The translations under genes and the position numbers were made by a program. The notes below the pieces were generated by a model that was not told the origin of the DNA, made no database searches, and saw nothing but the letters and a program-made list of their open reading frames with translations. Positions 14,460 to 22,784 of a stretch of 31,554 bases of DNA are shown piece by piece. Positions within the stretch are counted from its first letter, which is position 1; each line of letters begins with the position of its first letter. This DNA comes from Avimonoglobus sp965151315. GTDB lineage: Bacteria > Bacillota > Clostridia > UBA1381. The stretch lies in assembly GCA_965151315.1 (NCBI GenBank), contig CBCTZG010000034.1:1-31554 (forward strand), read 5' to 3'.

Positions 14460-14503
14460 TACTTTTTTGAAAACTTTACATCGCGTCGCAGCATATTTTC
14501 CGG

Positions 14504-14532
14504 TTTACAATTCCAGGAAAATATAGTATAAT
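14504..14532 (+). promoter_or_regulatory. Promoter for the HD-domain gene
   Basis: TTTACA (14504-14509), a 17-base spacer and TATAAT (14527-14532), about 25 bases before the start codon. Confidence 0.65.
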
Positions 14533-14557
14533 AGAAAAAACAGGGAGGGTGGAAGAC

Positions 14558-15142
14558 ATGGATGTCAAAGAAAAATTTATGGAAATATACACCCGGTGCA
14601 TCCGCCGGGAGGGAGCCGACAAGCTGCTGGCCTACTTAGATTCCCCGGCCAGCGATTTTTTCACCGCCCCGGCCAGCGCCCGGTTCCACGGCGCCTACGC
14701 CGGCGGCTTGGCGGAGCACAGCGTCAACGTATACGAATGCCTGGCCGACTACCTGGCCCGGGACCGGGTCCGGGCTCTATATGGCTTAACCGTGCCGGAG
14801 GAAAGCGTCGCCATTGCCGCCCTTTTGCATGACCTCTGCAAAATCAACTGCTACAAGCCTGGGTTTCGCAACGTGAAGGATGACAACGGCACCTGGAACA
14901 GAGTGCCCACCTTTGAATTTCAGGATCAGCTTCCCTACGGCCATGGGGAAAAATCCGTATACATCATCTCGGGTTTCATGCGCCTGACCCGGGAGGAGGC
15001 TTTTGCCATCCGGTACCATATGGGCTTTTCGGGTACGGAGGATTCCCGGAATGTGGGCAGCGCCTTTGAGATGTTCCCCCTGGCATTTGCCCTGTCTACA
15101 GCGGATATGGAAGCCACATATTTCTTAGAGGGCAAGCAATAA
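14558..15142 (+). CDS. HD-domain metal-dependent hydrolase
   Basis: A 194-residue soluble protein of the HD superfamily, which are divalent-metal phosphohydrolases acting on nucleotides or nucleic acids. Metal-ligand candidates are in order: a histidine in GGLAEHS (about residue 54), the HD pair in LLHDLCK (about 89-90), then histidines in GHGEKS and YHMG, and an aspartate in STADMEA. This layout recalls the HD domain of YhaM-type 3'-5' exonucleases and related phage hydrolases, but the OB-fold domain of YhaM is absent. ATG 14558 is chosen because GGGAGG (14543-14548) is nine bases upstream; the GTG at 14549 abuts it. The gene has its own promoter and terminator. Its substrate is unknown. Confidence 0.85.
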   Translation: MDVKEKFMEIYTRCIRREGADKLLAYLDSPASDFFTAPASARFHGAYAGGLAEHSVNVYECLADYLARDRVRALYGLTVPEESVAIAALLHDLCKINCYKPGFRNVKDDNGTWNRVPTFEFQDQLPYGHGEKSVYIISGFMRLTREEAFAIRYHMGFSGTEDSRNVGSAFEMFPLAFALSTADMEATYFLEGKQ

Positions 15143-15172
15143 AAAAAGTGTGCCGGCGGGCACACTTTTTTT
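15141..15172. terminator. Bidirectional terminator
   Basis: Seven A residues, GTGTGCC (15148-15154), loop GGCG, GGCACAC (15159-15165) and seven T residues form a perfect stem between the HD gene and the converging hydrogenase operon (stop at 15183-15185). Confidence 0.93.
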
Positions 15173-15182
15173 ATTGCCATTT

Positions 15183-16922
15183 TTAGAACAATCCCCTGTC
15201 ATGATAGTGAGTATGCAGCAGCTCATGGGCCTTATGGGAGCCGGGCTTCTCCAGGAAATCTTTGTATAACAGCTGGATATCCGGGTTTTCGTGGCTCTTG
15301 CGGATGGGAGAATTGGCGTCTTCTGTATACAGCGCCTTGGCCCGTTGTGCCTTCACATCCACATCCATCTGGGTCTTAGCGGAGCAGATGGGCTGTCCGC
15401 CGCCGGTTACGCAGCCGCCGGGACAAGCCATGATCTCAATAAACTCGTAGTTCTTCTCGCCGGACCGGATGGAATCCAACAGCTTCCGGGCGTTGCCCAG
15501 GCCATGGGCGATGGCCACCCGGACGTCCTGACCGCCTAGGGTAACCGTGGCCTCCTTAATACCCTCCGTACCCCGGACAGCCGTGAACTCAATATTCTCC
15601 AACGGCTTGTTTTCTACGATTTCTGCAACAGTACGCAGGGCCGCTTCCATCACGCCGCCGGTGGTGCCAAAGATGACGCCGGCACCTGTGGCTTCTTCGA
15701 ACGGCTGGTCAAACTTCTCCTCCGGCAGGCGTTCAAACTGGATACCTGCCTGCCTGATCATCCGGGCCAGCTCCCGGGTGGAGATCACCGCGTCAACATC
15801 CCGCAGGGATTCTACTTCCATTTCCGGCCGGGCAGCCTCAAACTTCTTGGCCACACAGGGCATAACAGAAACGACAAACATCTTTGCCGGGTCTATATCA
15901 TGCTTTTTCGCGTAGTAGGATTTCAAAACCGCGCCAAACATCTGGTGGGGGGATTTACAGCTGGACAGATTGTCCAGGAAATCCGGGAAGTTATGCTCGC
16001 AGAACTTGATCCAGCCCGGGCTGCAGGAGGTGATCATGGGCAGCTTGCCGCCGTTTTTCATCCGCTCCAAAAGCTCGGTCCCCTCTTCCATAATCGTCAG
16101 ATCCGCGCCTGTATCTGTATCAAATACAGCGTCAAACCCCAGCCGGCGCAGCGCAGCCGCCATTTTCCCTGTCACCGGTGTACCCATGGGCAGGCCGAAT
16201 TCCTCCCCTAAGGCCGCCCGGACAGCCGGGGCCGTCTGCACAATGACATACCTGCTGTCGTCCGCCAGCGCCTTCCAAACGTCGTCGGTATTATCCTTTT
16301 CCTTCAGGGCGCCTACCGGGCAGGCAGTAATACACTGGCCGCAGTTTACACAGGCCGTTTCCGCCAAAGGCATGTCAAACGCGCAGCCGATCTTCGTGGC
16401 AAACCCGCGGCCCACCGCGTCGATTACACCCACGGTCTGCACATTTTTACACATATTCACGCACCGGCGGCACAGCACACATTTATTGTTATCCCGCACA
16501 ACCGAGGGGGAAACATCATCGATCTCATATTCATTCCGGGCCCCTTCAAAGGCAATATCGGTAATGCCCAGCTCCTCGCTGAGGGTCTGGAGCTCACAGT
16601 TTTTATTCCGCACACAGGTCAGGCACTTCCGGTCATGGTTGGAGAGGATCAACTCTAAGGTGGCCTTGCGGGCCGCCTTTACCTTGGGGGAATGGGTCAG
16701 CACCTCAATCCCCTCCGCCACCGGGTACACGCAGGCTGCCTGCAACGCCCGGGCGCCTACGATCTCTACTACACACATCCGGCAGGAACCGGTTTCCGAA
16801 ACATCTTTCAAGTAGCAAAGGGTCGGAATATCAATGCCTGCTTCCCGCGCAGCCTGCAGGACCGTATAGCCTTGCGGCACACTGACAGGCTGTCCGTTGA
16901 TTTTCAAATTTACCATATCCAT
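15183..16922 (-). CDS. hydA: [FeFe] hydrogenase catalytic subunit (HydA/HndD type)
   Basis: This is the catalytic subunit of a cytoplasmic NAD(P)-linked, probably electron-bifurcating hydrogenase. At 579 residues it has the modular M3 plan: a 2Fe-2S domain (C36, C47, C50, C64), a His-Cys3 4Fe-4S site (HDRKCLTCVRNKNC, about 96-109), two ferredoxin-type 4Fe-4S motifs (CVLCRRCVNMC and CVNCGQCITAC) and then the H-cluster domain. H-cluster signatures are L1 TSCSPGW (about 299), L2 MPCVAKKFE (about 355) and L3 MACPGGCVTGGGQP (about 500). The small-subunit region (RKSHENPDIQLLY) ends the protein. L1 has the Ser variant often seen in HndD-type enzymes. It is last in its operon, after hydB. The maturases HydE, HydF and HydG are not in the window. 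Confidence 0.97.
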   Translation of the reverse strand: MDMVNLKINGQPVSVPQGYTVLQAAREAGIDIPTLCYLKDVSETGSCRMCVVEIVGARALQAACVYPVAEGIEVLTHSPKVKAARKATLELILSNHDRKCLTCVRNKNCELQTLSEELGITDIAFEGARNEYEIDDVSPSVVRDNNKCVLCRRCVNMCKNVQTVGVIDAVGRGFATKIGCAFDMPLAETACVNCGQCITACPVGALKEKDNTDDVWKALADDSRYVIVQTAPAVRAALGEEFGLPMGTPVTGKMAAALRRLGFDAVFDTDTGADLTIMEEGTELLERMKNGGKLPMITSCSPGWIKFCEHNFPDFLDNLSSCKSPHQMFGAVLKSYYAKKHDIDPAKMFVVSVMPCVAKKFEAARPEMEVESLRDVDAVISTRELARMIRQAGIQFERLPEEKFDQPFEEATGAGVIFGTTGGVMEAALRTVAEIVENKPLENIEFTAVRGTEGIKEATVTLGGQDVRVAIAHGLGNARKLLDSIRSGEKNYEFIEIMACPGGCVTGGGQPICSAKTQMDVDVKAQRAKALYTEDANSPIRKSHENPDIQLLYKDFLEKPGSHKAHELLHTHYHDRGLF

Positions 16923-16952
16923 GTTTCTATTTTCATTCCTTTCCTTTGACGC

Positions 16953-18746
16953 TTACTTTTTGTAGATGGCCTGGAACTTACAAGCGCTCATACAAGCGCC
17001 GCACTTGATACATTTATCCGGGTCAATGACAAAGGGTGACTTGATCTCACCGGAAATCGCGTTTACTGGGCACTGGCGGGCGCACAGGCTGCAGCCTCTG
17101 CACTTTTCCCGGTCGATCACATACCGGGACAGGGCCTTACAAACCCCGGCGGGACAAACCTTATCCCGGACATGGGCCTCATACTCATCCCGGAAATACC
17201 GCAATGTGGACAGGACCGGGTTGGGGGCCGTCTGGCCCAGGCCGCACATAGCCGAGGCCTTAATGCTGTAGCACAGCTCCTCCAGCTTATCAATGTCCTC
17301 CATAGTACCCTTGCCGTCGGTGATCTTGGTCAGCAGCTCCAAAAGCCGCCGGGTACCAATCCGGCAGGGGGTACATTTACCGCAGGATTCATCCACAGTG
17401 AACTCCAGGAAGAATTTCGCGATATCCACCATACAGTTGTCTTCGTCCATTACAATCAGGCCGCCGGAACCCATCATGGAGCCAATCTGGATCAGGGAAT
17501 CGTAGTCGATAGGCGTATCCATCAAAGACGCCGGGATACAGCCGCCGGAAGGCCCGCCGGTCTGGGCGGCCTTGAACTTCTTCCCATTGGGGATGCCGCC
17601 GCCGATATCCTCTATGATTTCCCGCAGTGTGGTGCCCATGGGGATCTCCACCAGGCCGGTGTTGTTGATCTTGCCGCCCAAGGCGAATACCTTGGTGCCC
17701 TTGCTCTTCTCCGTACCAATGGAGGCAAACCAATCCGCCCCGTTGTTGATAATCTGGGTAATATTGGCGTAGGTTTCTACATTATTCAAAAGGGTCGGCT
17801 TTGCCCACAGGCCCTTGTTCGCCGGGAACGGCGGACGGGGGCGGGGCTCCCCGCGCTTGCCTTCAATAGATGTCATCAGCGCGGTTTCCTCACCACAGAC
17901 AAACGCGCCGGCACCTAAGCGAAGCTCCAACTCAAAGCAGAAATCGGTACCAAAAATATTGTCGCCTAAAAGACCGTATTCCTTAGCCTGGCCGATGGCG
18001 ATCTCCAAGCGCTTGACCGCGATGGGGTATTCCGCCCGGATATAGATGAAGCCCCGGTTCGCGCCTACCGCGTAGGCAGCGATGGCCATAGCCTCAATGA
18101 CACTGTGGGGATCGCCCTCCAGGATGGAACGGTCCATAAACGCTCCAGGGTCGCCTTCGTCGGCGTTACAGGCAACATATTTCTGGTCGCCCTCCGCCGC
18201 ATATGTAAACTGCCATTTCAGGCCGGTGGAAAAACCAGCGCCGCCCCGGCCCCGAAGGCCGGACCGCTTGATCTCGTCAATGACCTCCTCCCGGGTCATT
18301 TCCGTCAAAACCTTGGCTAACGCCTTGTAGCCATCGGCAGCAATATATTCGTCAATGTTTTCCGGATCGATCACGCCGCAGTTTCGAAGCGCCAGGCGCA
18401 GCTGCTTTTTGTAAAAATCAACCTCGTTCAGGCTCTTAATATTGTCCTCCTCAACGGTTTCCTGATATAAAAGACGCTTTACAATCCGGCCCTTTAACAG
18501 GTGCTCGGAAACGATTTCCTTCACGTCCTCCACCTGCACCCGGCTGTAAAACGCGCCTTCCGGATAAACGATCATGATCGGGCCCAGGGCACAGAGGCCG
18601 AAGCAGCCTGTCTTAATGACTTTGATTTCTTTATCCAGCCCAAACGCCTTGAGCTGGGTCTCCATTTCCTTGATAATGGCCTCACTGCCTGAGGAGGTAC
18701 AGCCCGTACCGCCGCAGCATAAAACGTGACCTCTAACCATATCCAT
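16953..18746 (-). CDS. hydB: Hydrogenase NADH-binding flavoprotein subunit (HydB/NuoF-like)
   Basis: This is the FMN- and NAD(H)-binding subunit of the hydrogenase and the probable site of electron bifurcation. Domains in order: a thioredoxin-like 2Fe-2S domain (CCGGTGCTSSGS, then CFGLC), the NuoF core with the NADH/FMN loop RGRGGAGFSTGLKW, then ADEGDPGAFMDR and GAGAFVCGEETALM. An SLBB domain and a 4Fe-4S site (ESCGKCTPCR) follow, and a C-terminal double ferredoxin domain (CRGCSLCARQCP, CIKCGACMSAC). ATG 18746 is preferred because AAAGGA abuts the in-frame ATG at 18758. The start region closely resembles that of hydA (MDMVR versus MDMVN). It lies 30 bases before hydA. Confidence 0.96.
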   Translation of the reverse strand: MDMVRGHVLCCGGTGCTSSGSEAIIKEMETQLKAFGLDKEIKVIKTGCFGLCALGPIMIVYPEGAFYSRVQVEDVKEIVSEHLLKGRIVKRLLYQETVEEDNIKSLNEVDFYKKQLRLALRNCGVIDPENIDEYIAADGYKALAKVLTEMTREEVIDEIKRSGLRGRGGAGFSTGLKWQFTYAAEGDQKYVACNADEGDPGAFMDRSILEGDPHSVIEAMAIAAYAVGANRGFIYIRAEYPIAVKRLEIAIGQAKEYGLLGDNIFGTDFCFELELRLGAGAFVCGEETALMTSIEGKRGEPRPRPPFPANKGLWAKPTLLNNVETYANITQIINNGADWFASIGTEKSKGTKVFALGGKINNTGLVEIPMGTTLREIIEDIGGGIPNGKKFKAAQTGGPSGGCIPASLMDTPIDYDSLIQIGSMMGSGGLIVMDEDNCMVDIAKFFLEFTVDESCGKCTPCRIGTRRLLELLTKITDGKGTMEDIDKLEELCYSIKASAMCGLGQTAPNPVLSTLRYFRDEYEAHVRDKVCPAGVCKALSRYVIDREKCRGCSLCARQCPVNAISGEIKSPFVIDPDKCIKCGACMSACKFQAIYKK

Positions 18747-18789
18747 GTTTTTTACCATTCCTTTCGTTTACTTCCCGAAAAGCCGGGGA

Positions 18790-19155
18790 TTATTGTGCCG
18801 CGCCGATGGTGTATTCCGCTACCGGACGGCCGTTGACGATATGCTCCGCAACGACCTGCTTCGCCTTCTCCGGCGTCATTTTAACATAGGTAACCTTTTC
18901 CTGGCCGGGCACCATCACCTCAACGATGGGCTCCAGGCGGCACATGCCGATACAGCCGGTCTGGACAACGGAAACATGCTCTAAGTTCCGCTTTGCCACT
19001 TCCTCCACAAACGCGCTCATTACCGGCCGTGCTCCGGCTGCGATCCCGCAGGTGGCCATGCCTACAACAATCCGCACCGCGTTGGAATCCTTGCGCATAT
19101 TCACGCCCATAGCCGCTTTTTTTCTGATTTCTTCTAATTCCGCTAAACTTTTCAT
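18790..19155 (-). CDS. Small 2Fe-2S (thioredoxin-like) hydrogenase-operon protein
   Basis: A 121-residue protein with a thioredoxin-like 2Fe-2S ferredoxin fold. The cluster cysteines are in MATCGIAAGA and VVQTGCIGMC, matching the HndB-type small subunit of NAD(P)-reducing hydrogenases. It is expected to relay electrons or stabilise the complex. ATG 19155 is supported by AGGAGG ten bases upstream and overlaps the stop of the preceding gene by four bases (ATGA), indicating translational coupling. A long N-terminal extension upstream of this ATG is possible in frame but lacks a ribosome binding site. Confidence 0.88.
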   Translation of the reverse strand: MKSLAELEEIRKKAAMGVNMRKDSNAVRIVVGMATCGIAAGARPVMSAFVEEVAKRNLEHVSVVQTGCIGMCRLEPIVEVMVPGQEKVTYVKMTPEKAKQVVAEHIVNGRPVAEYTIGAAQ

Positions 19156-19709
19156 TCTTCCGAATCCTCCTGATATAAACTTTGTTCGCCGTCCCGCAAA
19201 TAATCCAGAAGCCACAAAAGCACCTCCGGCTGGTCTAAGGGGACGCCGCTGAGAATTGTTTTCATTTCACGGGTGTCAGCCGAAAACTGCTTTCCGTTCA
19301 CCCAATGCCGGTAAACAAAATCCACCCCTGGATGCGCCGTAATCAAGCCGTGCATGGTTTGGGCCATATCCCCTAAGGGCTGCCGGTCGATATGGGAATA
19401 TCCAAACCGGGCCTCTACCGCCGTACCCCGCCCCACCTGGGACCGGATCTCCAGGCTGCCGCCCGCCGCTTCGCAGGCATGCTTCAGCAGGGGGATCCCC
19501 AAGCCTACCTTCCGGGTAGTCCGGCTGGTAGTAAATGGGTCCATAACCGCTTCCACATATTCTTTGGACATTCCCTTCCCGTTATCCGTCACCGTAAAGG
19601 CGAACAAATCCTTTTCGGTATCCTCTGTAATTTCCAGGGTTACCAGCTCCGCCCCGGCCGCGATGGAGTTCTGGATAATATCCAGGATATGTAAGGACAG
19701 CTCTTTCAT
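19152..19709 (-). CDS. HATPase_c (histidine-kinase-like ATPase) protein
   Basis: A 185-residue protein with a GHKL ATPase domain: an N-box helix (LDIIQNSIAAGA), a G1 box (VTDNGKGM) and a G2 box (KVGLGIPLLKHA). There is no dimerisation/phosphoacceptor histidine domain and no sensor, so it is not a complete histidine kinase. It lies between hydC and the 2Fe-2S gene with tight coupling, an arrangement frequent in Clostridial hydrogenase operons. It may act as a kinase or anti-sigma-like regulator tied to the sensory proteins of the upstream unit, or as an assembly factor; the role is not established. AGGTGGGAG precedes ATG 19709. Confidence 0.88.
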   Translation of the reverse strand: MKELSLHILDIIQNSIAAGAELVTLEITEDTEKDLFAFTVTDNGKGMSKEYVEAVMDPFTTSRTTRKVGLGIPLLKHACEAAGGSLEIRSQVGRGTAVEARFGYSHIDRQPLGDMAQTMHGLITAHPGVDFVYRHWVNGKQFSADTREMKTILSGVPLDQPEVLLWLLDYLRDGEQSLYQEDSEE

Positions 19710-19722
19710 GCTCCCACCTGTT

Positions 19723-20214
19723 TTATTCGTATTTTTGCAGAATACCCGGGATTTCCTCCACCGTCAGACGGCCGTAAACGTCGTCGTTGATGGTGATTAC
19801 CGGCGCCAGGCCGCAGGCGCCGATACAGCGGGTGGCGTCTAACGAGAACTTCCCATCCGCGGTGCATTCGCCCACGTCGATCTTCAAAATTTCCTTGATC
19901 TTCTCTAAAATATCGCCGGAGCCTTTTACATAGCAGGCCGTACCCAGACATACGCCGATCTGGTAAACGCCCTTGGGGTTCAGCGAAAACTGGGCATAAA
20001 AGGTTACAATCCCATAAATTTCGGCCAGCGGTACACCCAACCCCACAGAAATCATTTTCTGCACCTCAATGGGCAGATACCCGTAAATTTCCTGGGCCTC
20101 ATGCAGTACGGGGATCGTGGCCCCGGCCTGGCCCTTGTGGCGTTCAATTACCGCCATGAGCTGCTCTTCCTGCTCCTTTGTGCCCGAAAAAGGCAGCGTA
20201 CTTTTTTTCTCCAT
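19723..20214 (-). CDS. hydC: Hydrogenase 2Fe-2S subunit (HydC/NuoE-like)
   Basis: A 163-residue subunit with a helical N-terminal domain (ATIPVLHEAQEIYGYLP) and a thioredoxin-like 2Fe-2S domain. Its four cluster cysteines are seen in GVCLGTAC and CIGACGLAP. It passes electrons between the flavin subunit HydB and the rest of the trimer. ATG 20214 is used because AGGAGG lies seven bases upstream; the TTG just before it is not needed. It is the first gene of the downstream hydrogenase unit, so its leader (20215-20379) carries the regulatory boxes for hydC-hydA. Confidence 0.95.
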   Translation of the reverse strand: MEKKSTLPFSGTKEQEEQLMAVIERHKGQAGATIPVLHEAQEIYGYLPIEVQKMISVGLGVPLAEIYGIVTFYAQFSLNPKGVYQIGVCLGTACYVKGSGDILEKIKEILKIDVGECTADGKFSLDATRCIGACGLAPVITINDDVYGRLTVEEIPGILQKYE

Positions 20215-20239
20215 CAATAGTCCTCCTCTTCGTTAAAAC

Positions 20240-20265
20240 GCTTTTGCCGGGCAGCCGGCAAAAGC
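20240..20265 (-). promoter_or_regulatory. Leader hairpin upstream of hydC
   Basis: GCTTTTGCCGG (20240-20250), loop GCAG and CCGGCAAAAGC (20255-20265) form a perfect 11-bp stem 26 bases before the hydC start. On the minus strand only a short T run follows (GTTTT), so this could be an mRNA-stabilising leader hairpin or a weak attenuator. Confidence 0.5.
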
Positions 20266-20281
20266 TGGTATCCACATTGTT

Positions 20282-20338
20282 ATATCAATTTCATATAGGT
20301 TGATATAAAAATATCAATATCGCATATCATTATATCAA
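20282..20338 (-). promoter_or_regulatory. Cluster of ATATCAA boxes before the hydC-hydA operon
   Basis: ATATCAA occurs at 20282-20288, 20311-20317 and 20332-20338, its reverse TTGATAT at 20300-20306, and a one-mismatch copy at 20324-20330. TTGATAT and ATATCAA at 20300-20317 form a 7-4-7 palindrome. The block is AT-rich and must contain the operon promoter. TTGATA sequences on the minus strand could serve as -35, but I cannot choose one. The motif does not match the Rex consensus or exact Fnr spacing. Confidence 0.5.
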
Positions 20339-20379
20339 TTTCAAGGCAAAAAATCCAGTGCTATTTAGAAAATAATTTC

Positions 20380-21078
20380 TCATAACCTGCACAAATATTT
20401 GACAGCTTCTTCGGCATTTTTAGACAAAATCGGAAGCTGATAAACCGGCTCCGCAATATCCTCCAGATAATGGGCATCGGAATTGGTGAGGATCCTGTAA
20501 TCCTGATACCGGGCTTCCATGGCCGTCCGACGGCTTTGGGTAATTTCCACAGCGGTTACCGGGAGCTCCGGCGGGATCGCGCCTAAATTGGCCAGGATGC
20601 TGTAGCTGTCCCGGTCGATATGGGCGGGGACAGCCGCGCCGCCGAATTCCCGGGCCAGCCGGAAAACCGCCTCGACCGGCAAGGTCGTGGAGCTGACTAA
20701 AAGCCGTTCCTCCCGGCCCATTATCTGATCGTTTTCATCCATATACAGCTGATCGCCGAAAATATCCGGCCGATTAGCAATGGGCGGCAAATGGTCCCGA
20801 ACCACTGCGGCCATTTTCTCCGCCTGCCTGACAGTCGGGAAGTAACAGGCTATGTGCACCGCCTCCGCCGTTTCGACCTCCAGCCCCGGCACCACCGTAA
20901 TCCGTCCTGCCGCCGCGGCCATTACGGCCCGAACGTTGCCGCAGGTGTTATGGTCGGTCACAGCGATCATATCCAGTCCCTTAATCAGGGACATATTGAC
21001 AATGTTATTGGGGGTCATGTCATTATCCCCACAGGGGGACAGCGCTGAATGGATGTGCAGGTCATAATAACAGCTCAT
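20380..21078 (-). CDS. PHP-domain protein
   Basis: A 232-residue protein of the polymerase and histidinol phosphatase (PHP) superfamily, which are metal-dependent phosphoesterases. Metal-binding motifs are in family order: DLHIHSALSPCGDN at the start, AVTDHNTCGNV (about 37-47), PGLEVET, AHIDRDS (about 175) and NSDAHYLED near the C-terminus. ATG 21078 overlaps the preceding stop by four bases (ATGA), so it is translationally coupled to the DRTGG gene. It ends the regulatory unit. A signalling phosphatase role, perhaps opposing the ATPase proteins nearby, is inference; the substrate is unknown. Confidence 0.9.
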   Translation of the reverse strand: MSCYYDLHIHSALSPCGDNDMTPNNIVNMSLIKGLDMIAVTDHNTCGNVRAVMAAAAGRITVVPGLEVETAEAVHIACYFPTVRQAEKMAAVVRDHLPPIANRPDIFGDQLYMDENDQIMGREERLLVSSTTLPVEAVFRLAREFGGAAVPAHIDRDSYSILANLGAIPPELPVTAVEITQSRRTAMEARYQDYRILTNSDAHYLEDIAEPVYQLPILSKNAEEAVKYLCRL

Positions 21079-21407
21079 ATGCCCAGCCCGGCCAGCGTCA
21101 CAGCCAGGCTGTAGGCGTCTTTGTCTGCGCACAAAATCGGAATATCCTCCTGCTCCGCCTTTTTCGCAGTATTTTCATCCGGTGAAAACCCATCGCACAG
21201 CAGGATACAGCCCGCCTCCGTCAAGGACGCCACAGCGGCTGTATTGATATTGGTCTGGATTGTAATCCAGACATTCCCCTTCTGCACCCGGCCCATAGCC
21301 AGGCTCAGCAGATCGCCGATATAGCATCCCGCCACAGGCCGGCCCAGTCCGCCGGCCCCGCAGGCCACCCGGCAATCCAGCGCCTTTGCCAACTCTGATA
21401 CAGTCAT
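21075..21407 (-). CDS. DRTGG-domain protein (second copy)
   Basis: A 110-residue single-domain protein resembling the DRTGG domain found in phosphotransacetylases and CBS proteins. Typical features are MTVSELAKALDCRVACG at the start, a central CYIGDLLSLAMGRVQKGNVWITIQ and ASLTEAGCILLCDGFSPD. It is diverged from the first copy at 23206-23562 but has the same length and plan. GAGGG precedes ATG 21407. It starts 13 bases after the sensory-hydrogenase-like gene and overlaps the PHP gene. The domain probably binds a ligand or mediates protein contacts; no reaction is known. Confidence 0.82.
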   Translation of the reverse strand: MTVSELAKALDCRVACGAGGLGRPVAGCYIGDLLSLAMGRVQKGNVWITIQTNINTAAVASLTEAGCILLCDGFSPDENTAKKAEQEDIPILCADKDAYSLAVTLAGLGI

Positions 21408-21420
21408 ACCCTCACATCCT

Positions 21421-22743
21421 TTACTGTTCTTCCTGTTTCTTTTTTCCATCCGGGCCTCCGCTGCTGCGTTCCCCGCCGTCCAGCTCTACCATTTCCCGGG
21501 CCAGCGCGGTGATCCGCTCCCGGAGCTTAAAAATGCAGTCGGTTTCCTGGGCGTAGCCCCGGACGATGTCCTCAGCCAGGGCCCGGCAGCTGGGCGAGCC
21601 GCAGGAGCCGCAGTCCAGCTTGGGCAGCCGCTCGTAAATCTCTTCCAGCCGCACGATTTTCATCATAGCCTTTTGAATATCCTCGTCTAGGTTCATAACC
21701 GGCCGATAGACCAGCGGCCGATCCCAAAAGGCGTTGATATCTTCGCCCAATTCTTCCAATTCATAGGGAAGCTCCCGGCATAGCCGCTTTAAACGGGACT
21801 CCGCCACAAAATTATTCTCCGCCACCAGCGGGCCGCCCACGCAGCCGCCGGTGCAGGCCAGGGCCTCCACATAGTCGATATCGTCCAGCTTACCGTCCTC
21901 AATATCCTCCAAAAGCGCGATCACGTTATGGATGCCATCTACCGCCACCCGGCGCTCCACGCCGGAAGCGGCGGCTTCCCCGCCGGAGGTTGCCCACAGG
22001 ATGCCCTCCTTGCCGGAATGGCTCAGATGCTCAATCTCCGCCTCCGGAATTTTATTGATCTCCTGGGCAATTTTCAAATATGTATCCTTAATGGAAATTA
22101 CCCCGTCCACATGGGAGCTGGATACCGTCAGGGAGGATTTAATTTCCGTAGCCTTGGCGGCGCAGGGGCTGATAAAAATCACGCCGATCTCCTCCGGCGC
22201 CAGGCCCGTCTTCCGCACGGCCTCCGCCCGGGCTTTCTCCGCCGCCAGCTCCATGGGAGAACGCAGCGGGATGATATTGCCAATCAGGTTTGGGAACCGT
22301 ACGGCGATCAGTTTGACTACTGCCGGGCAGGCAGAAGAGATCGTTGGCTTCAAAAGCTCGCCGGACTGCAAAAGCTCCCTTGTTTTCATGCTGGCCAGCT
22401 CCGCCCCCCGGGCCACCTCGAACACGTCGTCAAACCCGATCCGCTTTAAAACCGTCAGCATCAGATCGATATTGTCCGCTTTGGAAAACTGGCTGCAATA
22501 GGTAGGCGCCACCAGCGCGATAGTGTATTGATATTGTTCTAATATTTCAAAGCCGTCTGTCACGGCTTTTTTCGCATGGTATGGGCATACCCGGATACAT
22601 TCGCCGCAGTCAATGCAGCGTTCCTTCAAAATCTTGGCCTTGCCGTTCTGAATCCGGATAGCCTGCGTAGGACACCGCTTCAGGCAGTTTGTACAGCCCT
22701 TGCATGCGTCCTTGTCCAGGGTTACTGAATGCCAGTATTTCAT
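21421..22743 (-). CDS. Sensory-type [FeFe]-hydrogenase-like Fe-S protein
   Basis: A 440-residue protein with two N-terminal 4Fe-4S motifs (CKGCTNCLKRCP, CIDCGECIRVCP) and a divergent H-cluster domain: L1 SSACPAVVKL (about 136), L2 SPCAAKATE (about 191) and L3 ACTGGCVGGP (about 298). A C-terminal 4Fe-4S motif (CGSCGSPSC, about 379) follows. Relative to the catalytic TSCCP, the proton-transfer cysteine is alanine while the cluster-ligand cysteine remains. That combination is known in sensory hydrogenases such as Thermotoga HydS. There is no PAS domain, which points to the PAS-less group represented by Thermoanaerobacter HydS. It probably senses H2 or redox state for the neighbouring hydrogenase rather than making gas in bulk. 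Confidence 0.88.
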   Translation of the reverse strand: MKYWHSVTLDKDACKGCTNCLKRCPTQAIRIQNGKAKILKERCIDCGECIRVCPYHAKKAVTDGFEILEQYQYTIALVAPTYCSQFSKADNIDLMLTVLKRIGFDDVFEVARGAELASMKTRELLQSGELLKPTISSACPAVVKLIAVRFPNLIGNIIPLRSPMELAAEKARAEAVRKTGLAPEEIGVIFISPCAAKATEIKSSLTVSSSHVDGVISIKDTYLKIAQEINKIPEAEIEHLSHSGKEGILWATSGGEAAASGVERRVAVDGIHNVIALLEDIEDGKLDDIDYVEALACTGGCVGGPLVAENNFVAESRLKRLCRELPYELEELGEDINAFWDRPLVYRPVMNLDEDIQKAMMKIVRLEEIYERLPKLDCGSCGSPSCRALAEDIVRGYAQETDCIFKLRERITALAREMVELDGGERSSGGPDGKKKQEEQ

Positions 22744-22784
22744 GCCCCTTTCCCCTTTCTTGCTATTTTCCCCAGTCCGACCGG

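Noticed and set aside
15970..16815. A long plus-strand open frame opposite hydA
   Set aside because: It lies entirely within a well-supported gene on the other strand, and the product is serine-, proline- and arginine-rich like other shadow frames.
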